Shown: positions 7,743 through 14,393 of the stretch, in pieces
Layout: each line of letters starts with the position of its first letter
Numbering within the stretch: the stretch's first letter is position 1
Notes under the pieces: model-generated
Databases searched by the model: none
Seen by the model: only the letters and a program-made list of their open reading frames with translations
What the model was told of the DNA's origin: nothing
From: Ruminococcus flavefaciens
Lineage (GTDB): Bacteria; Bacillota; Clostridia; Oscillospirales; Ruminococcaceae
NCBI GenBank assembly: GCA_002310115.1
Contig: DBYI01000016.1
Location: 149,984 to 170,410 of the forward strand
Direction of reading: 5' to 3'
DNA length: 20,427 nucleotides
Program-made: the position numbers and the translations under genes

Positions 7743-9029
7743 ATGGCTGACACGTTTAAATCCTGTAGTTTTTGCGGAAAAGGGGAAAACAGGGTTCGCA
7801 GTATGTTTTCTGCTGGTTCATCGAATATTTGCGATGAATGTGTTACTTACTGTTATGAGATGCTTTATGGACCTGGTGTAGCAAAAGCTCACAGAAAAGC
7901 TGCAAAAAATGATAATGACAATGATATATCTTCGCTTAAACTTATGAAGCCTACGGAGATAAAAGATTTTCTTGATGAATATGTTATTGGACAGGATGAC
8001 GCTAAGATATCATTGTCTGTTGCAGTATACAATCATTATAAGCGTATAATGAGTCAGGAAAATGAGAAGGATTTTCCATCAAGTGATGGCGTTGAACTTC
8101 AAAAGAGCAATGTTTTGTTGCTTGGTCCTACCGGCGTAGGAAAAACTTTTCTTGCTCAGACGCTTGCAAAACTTCTTAATGTACCATTTGCTATTGCTGA
8201 CGCTACAACTATTACAGAGGCTGGTTATGTTGGCGACGACGTAGAAAATGTGCTTTTGCGTCTTATTCAGGCTGCTGATTTTGATATTAAAGCTGCTGAA
8301 AGAGGAATTATCTATATAGATGAGATAGATAAGATAGCAAGGAAATCAGAAAACACTTCGCTAACACGTGATGTTAGTGGTGAAGGTGTTCAGCAGGCAC
8401 TTCTTAAGATAATCGAGGGAACTGTTTCTAATGTTCCTCCACAAGGTGGACGTAAACATCCGAATCAAGAAGTAATTCAAATAAACACCAAGAATATCCT
8501 TTTCATTTGTGGAGGCGCTTTTGACGGCTTGGAAAGACAAATCCAGAAACGTATCGGAAAGTCTCCTATTGGTTTTGGAAGTGAGTTAAAGTCCAATAGT
8601 GAAGATATAAATAATATCTTCAAGCAGGTTATTCCGAAGGATCTTGTGAAATTCGGTATGGTTCCTGAATTTGTTGGTCGACTTCCTGTTATTTCTGTAT
8701 TGGACGAGCTTGATGAGGCTTCACTTGTAAGGATACTTACAGAACCTAAAAACGCTCTTGTAAAGCAGTATAAGAAGCTTTTCAGTTATGATGATATAGA
8801 GTTAGATATTGACGATACAGCTCTAATTGAAATAGCAAAGAAGGCTATAGTTCAAAAGACTGGAGCTCGTGGATTAAGATCTATACTTGAGTCAATTCTT
8901 ATGAAAACTATGTTTAAAGTTCCATCTGATGGAAGTATAGCAAAGGTTACTGTAACTGCGGACTGCGTTATTAACAACGTCGAGCCCTTGCTTACAAATC
9001 GCAGAAATAAACTTCTTAAGGCTGAATAA
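7743..9029 (+). CDS. clpX: ATP-dependent Clp protease ATP-binding subunit ClpX
   Basis: This AAA+ unfoldase recognises, unfolds and feeds substrates to ClpP; it is 428 aa. The N-terminal zinc-binding domain has Cys8, Cys11, Cys30 and Cys33. Walker A GPTGVGKT is at 128-135 and Walker B IIYIDEID at 189-196. The pore loop GYVG is at 161-164, the RKH substrate loop near 237-239 and the ClpP-docking IGF loop at 276-278. The sensor-2 region has GARGLRSI in the C-terminal domain. AGGGGAA before the ATG serves as ribosome binding site. Every functional element expected is intact. The gene ends the operon at a strong terminator. Confidence 0.98.
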   Translation: MADTFKSCSFCGKGENRVRSMFSAGSSNICDECVTYCYEMLYGPGVAKAHRKAAKNDNDNDISSLKLMKPTEIKDFLDEYVIGQDDAKISLSVAVYNHYKRIMSQENEKDFPSSDGVELQKSNVLLLGPTGVGKTFLAQTLAKLLNVPFAIADATTITEAGYVGDDVENVLLRLIQAADFDIKAAERGIIYIDEIDKIARKSENTSLTRDVSGEGVQQALLKIIEGTVSNVPPQGGRKHPNQEVIQINTKNILFICGGAFDGLERQIQKRIGKSPIGFGSELKSNSEDINNIFKQVIPKDLVKFGMVPEFVGRLPVISVLDELDEASLVRILTEPKNALVKQYKKLFSYDDIELDIDDTALIEIAKKAIVQKTGARGLRSILESILMKTMFKVPSDGSIAKVTVTADCVINNVEPLLTNRRNKLLKAE

Positions 9030-9030
9030 T

Positions 9031-9073
9031 AAAGAATCTCCTATGGCATATGTGTCCATAGGAGATTCTTTTT
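9031..9073. terminator. strong, probably bidirectional terminator after clpX
   Basis: A perfect 16-bp stem has arms at 9031-9046 and 9056-9071 with a 9-nt loop, and ends in a run of five T residues (9069-9073) on the plus strand. On the minus strand the stem also begins with AAAGAATC, giving a short T run after the hairpin. It can therefore also stop transcription of the convergent microprotein gene. Confidence 0.9.
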
Positions 9074-9096
9074 GGTTTTAGCTAATGTAATGCTTT

Positions 9097-9231
9097 TTAG
9101 CAGCCACAGCCACAGTTATTATTACCGCAGTCACAGCCATTATTGCCGCATCCCGAGAAAAGTATAATAACGAGAAGAACTAAAAGGATTGAACTCCAGC
9201 AATTATTTCCACCAAAGCATGAATTACACAT
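9097..9231 (-). CDS. 44-aa cysteine-rich membrane microprotein
   Basis: I do not recognise a named family. The ATG at 9231 is chosen because AAGGAGT lies 10 nt upstream on the minus strand. The longer frame starting at 9282 has no ribosome binding site and adds a basic stretch that looks non-coding. The 44-aa product has Cys2, Cys5 and Cys11, one hydrophobic segment at about 15-25, and a tail made almost only of Cys, Gly, Asn and Asp, with cysteines at 28, 33, 35, 40, 42 and 44. Nine of 44 residues are cysteine. Short Cys/Gly/Asn-rich single-span proteins are common in spore-forming clostridia, so a spore or envelope role, or metal binding, is possible. It follows the radical SAM gene by 96 nt and ends at the shared terminator. 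Confidence 0.6.
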   Translation of the reverse strand: MCNSCFGGNNCWSSILLVLLVIILFSGCGNNGCDCGNNNCGCGC

Positions 9232-9327
9232 ATTAAAGCAACTCCTTAAGTTGATGTATTTGAACCGTCTTCTGCGATTCATATTACATAATATGCTTAT
9301 AGGAAAAAAGTGTTACAGTATTGAAAT

Positions 9328-10221
9328 CTAAATTCCTGTTAGATCGAAATTAGGAACATATTCTTCCGAAGCGGAGCTTTTTTGTTGCGAAAATCCATTT
9401 AACCCAAGTTTGGACGCATAATCAATAACACTGTTATATTCCATCTTTGTAAGTTGGCGTTTAAGCTCGCTGTGCTCGTCAGATATAAACTCAAAAGGTG
9501 TATACTGATTCATAATGCTGACTAAAACTTCTTTCTGAGATGTGTTTTCTGCAATCCAGTCCATAATTTTCATTGAATCATGACGGCAAGAGGGGAGTAC
9601 AAGATGACGTATGATGGTACCTTTAATAAGCCCTCCATTAAAGTTGTAAGTAAGCTCGCCAACCTGTTTTATCATGGCAGAAACAGCTTTTGAAGCTTTT
9701 TCAAAATAATCAGGTGCTTTTGAATACTTTTGAGATATTATTGCTGAGAAATATTTTATATCAGGCAGATATACATCAATATATCCGTCGAGTTGTTTAA
9801 TAGTTTCGCATAGTTCATAACCTCCACAGTTATAGACTATAGGAATATTAAGCTTATGCTTAACCATATTAAGAGCGTTAATAATATTCGGAACATAATG
9901 TGTCGGAGTAACAAGGTCGATATTATCAGCACCCATATCTTGCAAAGAAAGGAAAATATCTGCTAATTTACGGTCACTGATTTCTTTTCCGAATAGTTTA
10001 TTGCTTATTTGATCATTCTGACAGAAGCAACAGTGAAGGTTACAGCCAGAAAAGAATACAGTACCTGCTCCATTTTTGTATGAAATACAAGGTTCTTCCC
10101 ATTTATGAAGTGAAGCTCTTGCCACTATCACTTTATTTCCAACTTTGCAGAAACCTTTAGCATTTTCTCTGTCTACATTGCACTTCCGTGGACATAAATT
10201 ACATCTATTTTGGCTATCCAT
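9328..10221 (-). CDS. PflX-type radical SAM protein (pyruvate formate-lyase activating enzyme homolog)
   Basis: This 297-aa radical SAM protein resembles the PflX/COG1313 group, homologs of the pyruvate formate-lyase activating enzyme whose substrates are mostly unknown. The SAM-binding 4Fe-4S cluster motif is CNLHCCFC, with Cys60, Cys64 and Cys67 (CX3CX2C). An N-terminal cysteine motif CNLCPRKC followed by GFCKVG (Cys7, Cys10, Cys14, Cys25) suggests a second metal site and is typical of this group. LVTPTHYVP near 105 and YNCGGYE near 131 are also characteristic. AAGGAA lies just before the ATG. There is no pyruvate formate-lyase gene nearby, so the target protein or small molecule cannot be inferred from context. 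Confidence 0.85.
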   Translation of the reverse strand: MDSQNRCNLCPRKCNVDRENAKGFCKVGNKVIVARASLHKWEEPCISYKNGAGTVFFSGCNLHCCFCQNDQISNKLFGKEISDRKLADIFLSLQDMGADNIDLVTPTHYVPNIINALNMVKHKLNIPIVYNCGGYELCETIKQLDGYIDVYLPDIKYFSAIISQKYSKAPDYFEKASKAVSAMIKQVGELTYNFNGGLIKGTIIRHLVLPSCRHDSMKIMDWIAENTSQKEVLVSIMNQYTPFEFISDEHSELKRQLTKMEYNSVIDYASKLGLNGFSQQKSSASEEYVPNFDLTGI

Positions 10222-10240
10222 TTTAACATTCCTTAAATAA

Positions 10241-10399
10241 TTATATTTTTACAAAATTAAACAATGCTCTCAAAACGATGATTTTATCATTGCTTACGAG
10301 AGATGTAAACTATTCAATCAAAAAGGCTTTGATATGTGCTGTGTGAACTGTACAGGCGAAAGCATTTATGATGAGAAGAATTTAAGGTGCTGTATGTAA
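10241..10399 (+). pseudogene. possible cysteine-rich gene remnant on the opposite strand
   Basis: A 52-codon open stretch on the plus strand ends in TAA at 10397-10399. It lies between two minus-strand genes. Its second half reads very much like a small zinc-binding protein: ERCKLFNQKGFDMCCVNC, then TGESIYDEKNLRCCM, with seven cysteines clustered in the last 32 residues. There is no good upstream start codon; the only ATG, at 10334, would leave 21 residues and has no ribosome binding site. It is best read as the 3' remnant of a lost gene, or a chance frame. I do not recognise the family. Confidence 0.3.
10267..10302 (-). terminator. imperfect hairpin upstream of the radical SAM gene
   Basis: CTCTC/GAGAG closes an internal loop around CGATGAT/ATCATTG with a TTT apical loop. 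On the minus strand the hairpin is followed by CATTGTTTAATTTTG, which is T-rich but not a clean run. It may terminate the minus-strand genes 10422-11268 before the radical SAM gene, or form part of that gene's leader. Confidence 0.4.
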
Positions 10400-10421
10400 A
10401 AAACACAAGATAATTCAATTA

Positions 10422-10784
10422 TTATTCAGATATAGTCTTAATTTTCCACATTAATCCCATACTTTTGAAATAAGTACCTTTATAGTTTTCTTCTATCGTT
10501 TCAATGTAAGAATCATAGAAATAAACAATTTGATCTTTAATTAATATTGATGCCTCCATAAGACTTGAAAAATAGTTTTCTTCTCCAGGTAAAAAATGTA
10601 TAATACGTGGGGCAAGAAGAACGATCTCTAATTCTTCAGCCCAATCGCTATTAAAGATTACTTTTACTTGTTTTGAGCCTGCAATATTAAGATGCATGAC
10701 CTTTTGCTTTGCATCATAGTACTCACCCGAAATATAAGATATTTCTTTGATGACAGAATCATGAAATCCACTGTATAATGACAT
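10422..10784 (-). CDS. hypothetical protein, possibly immunity-like
   Basis: This 120-aa acidic soluble protein is not recognised with confidence. It opens with a SLYSGFHDSVIKEI segment followed by alternating beta-strand-like stretches (VMHLNIAGS, VKVIFNS, EIVLLAPRIIHFLPG, QIVYFYDSYIE). Small proteins opening with a GFHDS/LHDA-type motif occur among polymorphic-toxin immunity proteins and domain-of-unknown-function families. This is a loose resemblance, not an assignment. The ATG at 10784 comes 3 nt after the stop of the upstream fragment, and no ribosome binding site is visible, so coupling is likely. An in-frame TTG at 10787 is less likely. No toxin gene is present in the window. Confidence 0.6.
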   Translation of the reverse strand: MSLYSGFHDSVIKEISYISGEYYDAKQKVMHLNIAGSKQVKVIFNSDWAEELEIVLLAPRIIHFLPGEENYFSSLMEASILIKDQIVYFYDSYIETIEENYKGTYFKSMGLMWKIKTISE

Positions 10785-10787
10785 CAA

Positions 10788-11057
10788 CTAATCTATATCA
10801 TTATTATTCTCGATATAATGCCATCCCAGAAGCTTTGTAGATAATTCAGGTACATTCAGTATTAACTTATCAACTGATCCTGTTTCAAGAAGGTAAATCA
10901 GAGCATCGCTCGACTTCCAAATTGATTCAAATCCATTATAATATTGTAATGGTTTAATGTTATTAATTCTTGTATTAATTATATCCATATCAAGCTTATG
11001 AAGATAAATCCATTGTTCTGAAGAAAAAGGATTTGTGTCGATTATCTCAATATTTAC
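10788..11057 (-). pseudogene. 5'-truncated hypothetical gene
   Basis: The frame ending at 10788 has its first ATG at 10988, giving 66 aa starting MDIINTRINN. That ATG has no ribosome binding site. The same frame stays open upstream to a TAA at 11058-11060, and the extra 23 codons read as ordinary protein: VNIEIIDTNPFSSEQW, then IYLHKLD. This stretch contains no ATG, GTG or TTG. The simplest reading is a gene that lost its 5' end, now continuous with the downstream immunity-like gene. Alternatively it uses a rare start such as ATT, or only the 66-aa form is made. No family was recognised. Confidence 0.5.
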
Positions 11058-11076
11058 TTAATATGGAGCCGGTGAA

Positions 11077-11268
11077 TTAAATATTTAGGTATTCAACAAG
11101 TATTACTTGTTTTTTGTAAGTAGGGTGATCTACTATAAACCAATCTCCAAATCTATTGATAATACCATAGACTTCGGAAATGTAAAATGAATTATTTGTT
11201 CTATCATATACTCTTGCTCTCATAACAAAACTCCGTGTTTTAGATACTATTAATCGTTTGATTTGCAT
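11077..11268 (-). CDS. hypothetical 63-aa protein
   Basis: The product is a small basic protein rich in aromatic and beta-branched residues (for example RARVYDRTNNSFYISEVYG and FGDWFIVDHPTYKKQVILVEY), which suggests a compact beta fold. I do not recognise a family. The longest frame starts at a TTG (11319), but the promoter TATAAT at 11290-11295 lies inside that frame. Transcription therefore begins after it, and the ATG at 11268 is the first usable start. AAGGAAAG lies upstream of that ATG at a rather long distance. It may be the first gene of a short minus-strand transcript continuing into the truncated gene and the 120-aa protein. Confidence 0.5.
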   Translation of the reverse strand: MQIKRLIVSKTRSFVMRARVYDRTNNSFYISEVYGIINRFGDWFIVDHPTYKKQVILVEYLNI

Positions 11269-11289
11269 CGGATACACTTCACTTTCCTT

Positions 11290-11319
11290 ATTATACCACA
11301 TCCCCTTAGAAACAATCAA
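11290..11319 (-). promoter_or_regulatory. extended -10 promoter for the minus-strand small genes
   Basis: On the minus strand TTGATT (11314-11319) is followed after 18 nt by TATAAT (11290-11295), preceded by TGG as in the tig promoter. It directs transcription toward 11268 and decides the start choice of the 63-aa gene. Confidence 0.7.
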
Positions 11320-11384
11320 CTAATGGAGCGTGATAATTCTTTTTGATTTGTAATTTTAATACTAATTATTTGTAAAATTTAGAC

Positions 11385-11413
11385 TTGCTTTTTTGTACAA
11401 TCTGATGTATAAT
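11385..11413 (+). promoter_or_regulatory. promoter of proC
   Basis: TTGCTT at 11385-11390 is separated by 17 nt from a perfect TATAAT at 11408-11413. Initiation would fall about 25 nt before the proC ATG. Confidence 0.65.
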
Positions 11414-11446
11414 GTATATTGATAATTAATTAAGGAGATAAAAACT

Positions 11447-12247
11447 ATGGCAAATATAGGTTTCATTGGTGCCGGTAATATGGGTACTGCTATTATGAAA
11501 GGCATTTCCACAAGTAGTCTTGGTAATGAAATTAATCTTTTTGCATTTGATCCATGTACTGATAAAGTTAAATCACTTAGTCAATACAATGTATCAGCGT
11601 GTGATTCTGAAAAGGAAATAATGGATAAATGCAATTATGTTTTCCTTGCTGTTAAGCCTCAGATAATAGAGGGGGTTCTTGAGACAATAGCATCATATAC
11701 AAAAAAGGATACAGTTATAATTTCTATTGCTGCTGGTATTAGTGATGAATTTATTTCAAAGAAAACTATTTCTGATGCAAAGGTAATTCTGGTAATGCCG
11801 AATACACCTCTTCTTCTTGGTGAGGGAGCATCCGCACTCTCGAGAAACGAAAGAGTAACAGATGAAGAGTTTGAAATAGTTCTTAATATTTTCAAGATTT
11901 GCGGTAAAGCAGTAGTTATACCGAAGGATAAAATGAAGGAAATAATTGCTATCAATGGAAGCAGCCCAGCATTTATCTATCTTTTTGCAAAGGGATTTAT
12001 TGACTATGCTGTTTCTGTTGGGATCGATAAATCTGCTGCTGAAGGGCTTTTTACACAGAGTCTTATCGGTTCTGCAAAAATGATAACAGATTCGGGAAAC
12101 ACTATAGACGAGCTTATAAAAATGGTTTCATCTCCTGGTGGCACAACTCTTGCAGGTCTTGACAGGCTTTATGAGGGTAATCTCACAAATGTCGTTATGA
12201 ACTGTTGCGAAAGTTGTACTAAGAGAGCCTACGAGCTTTCAAAATAA
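11447..12247 (+). CDS. proC: pyrroline-5-carboxylate reductase
   Basis: The enzyme reduces 1-pyrroline-5-carboxylate to proline with NAD(P)H, the last step of proline biosynthesis; 266 aa is the family length. The Rossmann fold opens at once with IGFIGAGNMG (residues 4-13). VKPQ at 69-72 and MPNTP at 117-121 are conserved. The C-terminal dimerisation and substrate region carries GSSPAF (171-176) and SPGGTTLAG (229-237). AAGGAG at 11432-11437 is an ideal ribosome binding site. proB and proA are not adjacent. The downstream membrane-protein genes are on the same strand, and read-through is possible because no terminator was seen after proC. Confidence 0.97.
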   Translation: MANIGFIGAGNMGTAIMKGISTSSLGNEINLFAFDPCTDKVKSLSQYNVSACDSEKEIMDKCNYVFLAVKPQIIEGVLETIASYTKKDTVIISIAAGISDEFISKKTISDAKVILVMPNTPLLLGEGASALSRNERVTDEEFEIVLNIFKICGKAVVIPKDKMKEIIAINGSSPAFIYLFAKGFIDYAVSVGIDKSAAEGLFTQSLIGSAKMITDSGNTIDELIKMVSSPGGTTLAGLDRLYEGNLTNVVMNCCESCTKRAYELSK

Positions 12248-12298
12248 TTCTAAAAAGTTTTTCATGTGCATATTTTTTAGTAGAAAGGAATGGTGCAT

Positions 12299-12886
12299 AT
12301 GAAATATATAAGTACAAATCCAGAAAAATGTAGTAAATGGACAAGCAAGACTTTTTTTATATTCATAATAATCGCAGGTATAATTATAGGTTCTATTATA
12401 CATAAACCGTTTTTTGAGTGTATATGTCCTCATTTTTTTTCTGTAAAAGGCAACTCTGTGGTTCATGATATAACAAATACATTTCTAATATCTTTGTTTT
12501 ACGTATTCAGCGCCTTTATTGTTGGTTCATCTGCATTAGGACAGCCTTTAGCATTTTTATTGCTTTTTTATGGCGGTTACACCTTTGGTTTTTGTACATT
12601 TTTGATGTATAAGTTCTATGGGAAAGCAGCGGTTATTCCGATAATAATGACTTTTGTGCCAAAAGCTGCTGTAATATCAGTGATTATGATATTAGCCCTA
12701 AGAACTGCTTTTAGAAGTTCGGCTGCGTTGTTTGCGGTTTATTGTGATGGCGACGTAAGGGATAGCAGAGAACTTAATCTTAAGCTTTACTGCATAAGAT
12801 TTATTGTACTTATTCTTGTATCTTTTATTTTTTCAGTTGCGGTGGGTACTTTTGATTATTTGTACCTGAGGATGTGCAAGTTGTAA
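12299..12886 (+). CDS. SpoIIM-like integral membrane protein
   Basis: This 195-aa protein has about five hydrophobic segments (near 18-36, 62-80, 83-103, 110-135 and 168-185). The stretch SSALGQPLAFLLLFYGG, then a basic-flanked helix and LALRTAFRSS, resembles the core of stage II sporulation protein M proteins of clostridia, which act in engulfment with SpoIIP and SpoIID. This is pattern resemblance, so the call is provisional. The start at 12299 is chosen over the ATG at 12290 because AGAAAGGA directly abuts 12290 and is spaced 9 nt from 12299. It is followed 15 nt later by a DUF624-like gene, probably in one transcript. Confidence 0.6.
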   Translation: MKYISTNPEKCSKWTSKTFFIFIIIAGIIIGSIIHKPFFECICPHFFSVKGNSVVHDITNTFLISLFYVFSAFIVGSSALGQPLAFLLLFYGGYTFGFCTFLMYKFYGKAAVIPIIMTFVPKAAVISVIMILALRTAFRSSAALFAVYCDGDVRDSRELNLKLYCIRFIVLILVSFIFSVAVGTFDYLYLRMCKL

Positions 12887-12901
12887 ACGGAGGAGTTATA
12901 A

Positions 12902-13825
12902 TTGAGTTTTTTTTCAAAAAAATATGAAACGGCGGGGCCTGGAATTGCAAAGGACGCTCCCAAAAAGAAAGGAATAGCGCTTTTTTTTGATATATTTGGT
13001 AGAAAACTGTGGCAGCTTATGGGACTTAATCTCATGTATATGATGTTTTTTGTTCCATTGATATTGATTCTGCCTGTTATTAGCCTGCTTAAAGGAGCAT
13101 ATCCTCATTCGGTCATTGTTGCTGGGATTCTTGTTGTGATATTCATGGTACTGGTAGGTCCTGCGACTGCAGGAATGACTAAAGTAATAAGGTGTTTTGT
13201 TTTGGAAAAGCATACTTTTATATGGCATGATTTTTGGAAAGGCTTTAAGGGAAACTTTAAAACGGCATCAATAGTAGGTTTTATTGATTGTATTATTTTG
13301 CTCTCGGCATTATCTTCTATTAGCTTTTATCCTGCTTTGGCTGAACATTTTAATACAAAGGCATTGTATATACCAATGGTCATTACACTCAGTCTTGCAC
13401 TTGTGATAATTATTATGAATTTCTATATTTTTCCAATGATGGTTGCGACTACTCTTAAAGCAAAAAATCTGTTCAAGAATTCTCTTGCACTTGCTTTTGT
13501 TGCTATCAAGCAGAATTTTATCACCTTTGGAATTATAATAGTAACTCTGGTTTTAATGTATGTTTTTAGATTGTATGTAATGTCAATTTTCATGCTATTA
13601 GTACCATTTTTCCCTGCTGCTTTTCTATGCCTTGTAGCTTGCTTCAATTGCTATCCTGTTATTCAGAAATATGTTATTAATCCTTATTATACAAGCATTG
13701 GAGAGATAAACCCCGAGCTTGTTGCTGATAATTCTGATGACACAGAGCGTATTTTTGAGGATATGGGTGGTAAAGAAAAACCTATGGAGCAGCGTAAAAA
13801 AGGTAAAGGTAAAAGAATATCATGA
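12902..13825 (+). CDS. DUF624/YesL-like membrane protein, TTG start
   Basis: This 307-aa protein has a short cytoplasmic N-terminus, about six membrane segments, and a charged C-terminal tail ending in a lysine-rich run (QRKKGKGKR). The plan, with LWQLMGLNLMYMMFFVPL first, GPATAGMTKVIRCFV after the second helix and an IWHDFWKGFKGNFK loop, is typical of YesL/DUF624 proteins. That family often accompanies carbohydrate transport or polysaccharide genes and its biochemical function is unknown. The start codon is TTG: CGGAGGAG at 12888-12895 lies 6-7 nt before it and no suitable ATG is near. The pairing with a SpoIIM-like gene suggests a sporulation or envelope role, but this is inference. Confidence 0.75.
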   Translation: MSFFSKKYETAGPGIAKDAPKKKGIALFFDIFGRKLWQLMGLNLMYMMFFVPLILILPVISLLKGAYPHSVIVAGILVVIFMVLVGPATAGMTKVIRCFVLEKHTFIWHDFWKGFKGNFKTASIVGFIDCIILLSALSSISFYPALAEHFNTKALYIPMVITLSLALVIIIMNFYIFPMMVATTLKAKNLFKNSLALAFVAIKQNFITFGIIIVTLVLMYVFRLYVMSIFMLLVPFFPAAFLCLVACFNCYPVIQKYVINPYYTSIGEINPELVADNSDDTERIFEDMGGKEKPMEQRKKGKGKRIS

Positions 13826-13855
13826 AAATATCGGCGCAGATTTGCGCCGTATTTT
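13825..13855 (+). terminator. terminator after the DUF624-like gene
   Basis: CGGCGCA/TGCGCCG (13832-13838 and 13843-13849) with a GATT loop forms a GC-rich stem, extended by AAAATA and TATTTT on the flanks. The 3' side ends in TATTTTAT. It closes the proC to DUF624 transcript. Confidence 0.8.
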
Positions 13856-13870
13856 ATAGCTAATAATTAA

Positions 13871-13984
13871 CTATTCATCAATAGTCCAAATGAAGTGCGT
13901 ATTATCATTTGTATCTTTATTGACATTTCTATTAAAAGTAGCTAATGAGAAATAAATAGTATAGTTTGCCTTCGAAACGAATGA
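13871..13984 (-). pseudogene. possible 3' gene remnant on minus strand
   Basis: A 37-codon open stretch ends in TAG at 13871-13873. It reads ANYTIYFSLATFNRNV, then NKDTNDNTHFIWTIDE, resembling the C-terminus of a soluble or secreted protein. It has no start codon and is cut by a TGA at its upstream edge. An overlapping frame (13932-14120) is also open but looks hydrophobic and non-specific. This is a weak call, offered because the surrounding 860 bp otherwise lack a gene and contain another clear remnant. Confidence 0.2.
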
Positions 13985-14068
13985 TCAATAGTAAGCTCCA
14001 ACCAAACCAAGACCTTACGTTAATCAAAGAAAAATGATAAAATAGTTCCAAAGGAAAACATACGAAAG

Positions 14069-14355
14069 GAGCTACGAATATGCAAACAGCGAAAGAAGTA
14101 CAGCGAGAACTGCATCGCATACAGTCAAGGAAAATATCAATGTTAAAGATCTGAAAAAACCTTTTGTGCGAGGTGAGAAATCAAGGAGCAATCTTGACGG
14201 AAGCGGACTTGGTTTGTCAATAGCTGAACGTGCTGCTGCATTAAACGGATTTAAGCTGAATATCTCATGTACGAATACAGAATTTAGTGCTGAGATCAGA
14301 TACTGAACATTATCAAAAAGGGACTTAGTCACTGAATTATACAAAGAGCTACGAA
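14069..14355. repeat. direct repeat flanking the kinase remnant
   Basis: GAGCTACGAA occurs at 14069-14078 and again at 14346-14355. The flanks are also similar: AAAG before, and an ATG/ATA followed by an A-rich CAG after. The copies bracket the histidine-kinase fragment almost exactly, which suggests a duplication made by insertion or deletion, or slippage-type rearrangement. The repeat is short, so chance is not excluded. Confidence 0.4.
14121..14306 (+). pseudogene. C-terminal remnant of a sensor histidine kinase
   Basis: The frame ending in TGA at 14304-14306 encodes the end of a GHKL/HATPase domain. INVKDLKKPFVRGEKSRS is the region leading to the ATP lid. GSGLGLSIAERAAALNGF is the G2 box with its following helix. 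KLNISCTNTEFSAEIRY is the last strand pair and natural C-terminus. The frame stays open upstream to a TAG at 14043-14045, but the sequence before about 14121 no longer resembles a kinase and the N, G1 and phosphoacceptor histidine regions are missing. No start codon or response regulator is present. It is a decayed fragment, not a functional kinase. Confidence 0.75.
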
Positions 14356-14393
14356 CATAAGCAGTTGATATCATGCGCTAATATTTTTCTACA

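Noticed and set aside
9143..9331. Plus-strand open frame opposite the microprotein
   Set aside because: It has no ribosome binding site and no coding pattern. It is antisense to a frame that has a good ribosome binding site.
13920..13925. Perfect -35 hexamer TTGACA
   Set aside because: No acceptable -10 lies 15-19 nt downstream and no gene follows, so it is probably chance or a relic.
13932..14120. 62-codon open frame on the minus strand in the gene-poor region
   Set aside because: It has no ribosome binding site, its composition is hydrophobic and AT-driven, and it overlaps both the putative remnant and the kinase-fragment leader. No family pattern was visible.
14072..14374. 100-codon open frame on the minus strand
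   Set aside because: It is antisense to the histidine-kinase remnant, whose G2 box is unmistakable. The frame is a shadow.
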